From CAYUMU01 sp964445985 (lineage in GTDB: Bacteria > Planctomycetota > Planctomycetia > Pirellulales > S012-138), in the NCBI GenBank assembly GCA_964445985.1, contig CAYUMU010000152.1:1-7197 (forward strand): 7,197 nucleotides of DNA, read 5' to 3'. Each line of letters begins with the position of its first letter. Position 1 is the first letter of the stretch. Shown piece after piece: positions 6,364 through 7,197 of this stretch. Made by a program: the position numbers and the translations under genes. The notes beneath the pieces are model-generated. The model did not search any database and was not told the origin of the DNA. It was given only the letters and a program-made list of their open reading frames with translations.

Positions 6364-6387
6364 TCCTGAATCTGCTCGTTTTCAGGA
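6364..6387. repeat. Inverted repeat in the csx3 leader
   Basis: TCCTGAA (6364-6370) and TTCAGGA (6381-6387) can form a 7-bp stem with a 10-base loop. The right arm contributes the start of the only purine-rich patch before csx3 (AGGAAAGG, 6384-6391), which sits 15 bases from the ATG, further than usual for a ribosome site. It might affect translation of csx3 or act as a protein site; there is no T-run for termination. Confidence 0.25.
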
Positions 6388-6406
6388 AAGGTACACGAAA
6401 ATACCT

Positions 6407-6703
6407 ATGAACAACGCAGCCAGTGCCGTGGTCTTCTACTCAATCGGAGTTGATCACCCGATTACTCCTGCCGAGCCGCTGCCGCCGTTGCCCGAAATTC
6501 CACGCGGAGCGCTGGTAGTCATCGAAGGCCGCGCTCCCACCTGGCGCTATGGCATGGCGTTTCACCGCCTGCACGGCTCGCCAGCCGGAGCCATTGCCGC
6601 TTTTGACCCTCGCTTGGGAGCCGTTGTCATCGCATCGCATCACCCCAACTGGCTGGAAGGTCAGGTGATCGATGTGAAAATCCCTCTGGAAAAGACCGAG
6701 TAG
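6407..6703 (+). CDS. csx3: CRISPR-associated protein Csx3 (Crn3 ring nuclease)
   Basis: This is a 98-residue protein close to the usual length of single-domain Csx3, about 110. Csx3 from Archaeoglobus fulgidus is a metal-dependent nuclease that cleaves cyclic tetra-adenylate, the second messenger of type III CRISPR, between stacked oligomers. The family signature is clear: PRGALVVIEGRAPTWRYGMA (32-51), H53 and H56, FDPRLGAVV (66-74) with D67 and R69, and the closing EGQVIDV (84-90). H53/H56 and D67/R69 align by eye with H57/H60 and D69/R71 of the archaeal enzyme as I recall its sequence. No residue looks lost, so it may be active. It follows the CARF-RelE remnant by 63 bases on the same strand, the place expected for an off-switch of the same operon. 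An AAA-type C-terminal fusion, present in some Csx3 proteins, is absent. Confidence 0.88.
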   Translation: MNNAASAVVFYSIGVDHPITPAEPLPPLPEIPRGALVVIEGRAPTWRYGMAFHRLHGSPAGAIAAFDPRLGAVVIASHHPNWLEGQVIDVKIPLEKTE

Positions 6704-6734
6704 CCAAATCCGAAGTCCCTCAAAAGTCCGCACA

Positions 6735-6753
6735 AGGGCACATCGAATGCCCT
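6735..6753 (+). terminator. Weak hairpin after csx3, possible terminator
   Basis: AGGGCA (6735-6740) and TGCCCT (6748-6753) form a 6-bp stem with a 7-base loop, 32 bases past the csx3 stop and before the next promoter. No T-tract follows, so an intrinsic terminator is doubtful; its position is the main argument. Confidence 0.25.
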
Positions 6754-6763
6754 GACTAGGAGT

Positions 6764-6809
6764 TTCGAGTAATTCGAGTGTTGCGTCTGTTTCGACTTCG
6801 TGCTAGAAT
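6764..6809 (+). promoter_or_regulatory. Extended -10 promoter with tandem TTCGAGT repeats, antitoxin gene
   Basis: TTGCGT (6781-6786) and TAGAAT (6804-6809) are spaced by 17 bases, and TGC directly before TAGAAT supplies an extended -10. Two copies of TTCGAGT (6764-6770 and 6773-6779), nine bases apart, abut the -35 box, and a third TTCGA is at 6791. Tandem sites here would suit autoregulation by the downstream HTH protein, as is usual for antitoxins. A short TGTC/GACA pair (6815-6818, 6823-6826) lies near the predicted start of transcription. Confidence 0.55.
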
Positions 6810-6839
6810 ACTCTTGTCCCATGACAGGAGGAAGAACCG

Positions 6840-7197
6840 ATGGCCGCACTGATTCCCGAGAATTTTGAGACGGTTGCACCAAGCGAGGCCGATGCCCTGC
6901 TCGCACGCGAATCGAGTCGCCTATTGGCCACCCACAAGCTGGGCCGGCGGGCGAGCGTCCGTATCCGGTTCCTAGACGATGGCGACGATGCGGAAACTGT
7001 GTCTGTGCCTGCGTCCGCGCTGCGGTTGTTCCTGCATTTGCTGACGGAAATGTCTCAGGGCAACGCTGTCACGCTTATCCCCACCCACGCCGAACTGACG
7101 ACGCAGCAAGCCGCTGACCTACTCAACGTCTCGCGGCCCTACGTGGTCAAACTGCTCGACGAGGGCAAAATCCCGTCCCGCGCCGTTGGCAAGTACC
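6840..7197 (+). CDS. Excisionase-family HTH antitoxin (partial, runs off window)
   Basis: 119 residues are visible from ATG 6840, which has AGGAGG (6826-6831) eight bases upstream, the best ribosome site in the window. The N-terminal half includes PENFETVAPSEADALLARES (6-25) and a stretch ending VSVPASALRLFLHLLTEMSQ (54-73). The DNA-binding part, LTTQQAADLLNVSRPYVVKL (86-105), followed by EGKIPSRAVGKY, is the HTH and start of the wing of the excisionase/HTH_17 family. Homologues with this N-terminal layout usually precede a PIN-domain (VapC-like) ribonuclease and act as its antitoxin and autorepressor. The expected partner would lie beyond 7197, so the toxin-antitoxin role is inferred. It has its own promoter and appears intact as far as it can be read, unlike the genes to its left. 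Confidence 0.8.
   Translation, partial: MAALIPENFETVAPSEADALLARESSRLLATHKLGRRASVRIRFLDDGDDAETVSVPASALRLFLHLLTEMSQGNAVTLIPTHAELTTQQAADLLNVSRPYVVKLLDEGKIPSRAVGKY

Overview
The window looks like a planctomycete chromosome segment, probably Pirellulales-like. The evidence is moderately GC-rich DNA, a MnmE with planctomycete-type departures from the proteobacterial sequence, an FHA-GAF-PP2C regulator, and an integrase N-terminus of a kind I associate with this phylum. No rRNA, tRNA or CRISPR array is visible, and the assignment to phylum is an inference from protein style.

Layout. Positions 40-585 (minus) hold a small hypothetical protein, possibly SUKH (SMI1/KNR4)-like. Positions 586-1172 hold no gene I can support. 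Positions 1173-4324 are an ordinary two-gene operon: an RsbU-like phosphatase regulator (FHA, GAF, SpoIIE/PP2C) and mnmE, the tRNA-modification GTPase. The stop of the first gene overlaps a possible GTG start of the second.

Directly after the mnmE stop the sequence becomes an accessory island, much of it decayed. It begins with a tyrosine integrase reduced to its two ends (4397-4783). Next is an excisionase-type HTH gene on the minus strand with one in-frame TGA (4742-5071). Its leader can form two RNA hairpins capped by a UUCG and a GCAA tetraloop (5088-5153). The 3' end of mnmE is the known integration site of SGI1-type islands, and the mnmE-int-xis order here recalls that arrangement.

From about 5187 to 6703 lie pieces of a type III CRISPR-Cas locus: the C-terminal end of a RAMP protein, a CARF (APE2256-family) protein whose RelE-like C-terminal domain now lies in the -1 frame, and an apparently intact csx3. 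In an intact system the RAMP complex would sense target RNA, cyclic oligoadenylate would be bound by the CARF protein and switch on its RelE-like domain, and Csx3 would degrade the messenger. Here the surveillance complex is missing, the effector is split, and the off-switch survives.

After a promoter with an extended -10 box, an HTH antitoxin-like gene starts at 6840 and runs off the window. Homologues of this type usually precede a PIN-domain toxin.

The most interesting items are the CARF-RelE/Csx3 remnant, the paired-tetraloop RNA leader, and the repeated pattern of genes that keep their ends but lost their middles.
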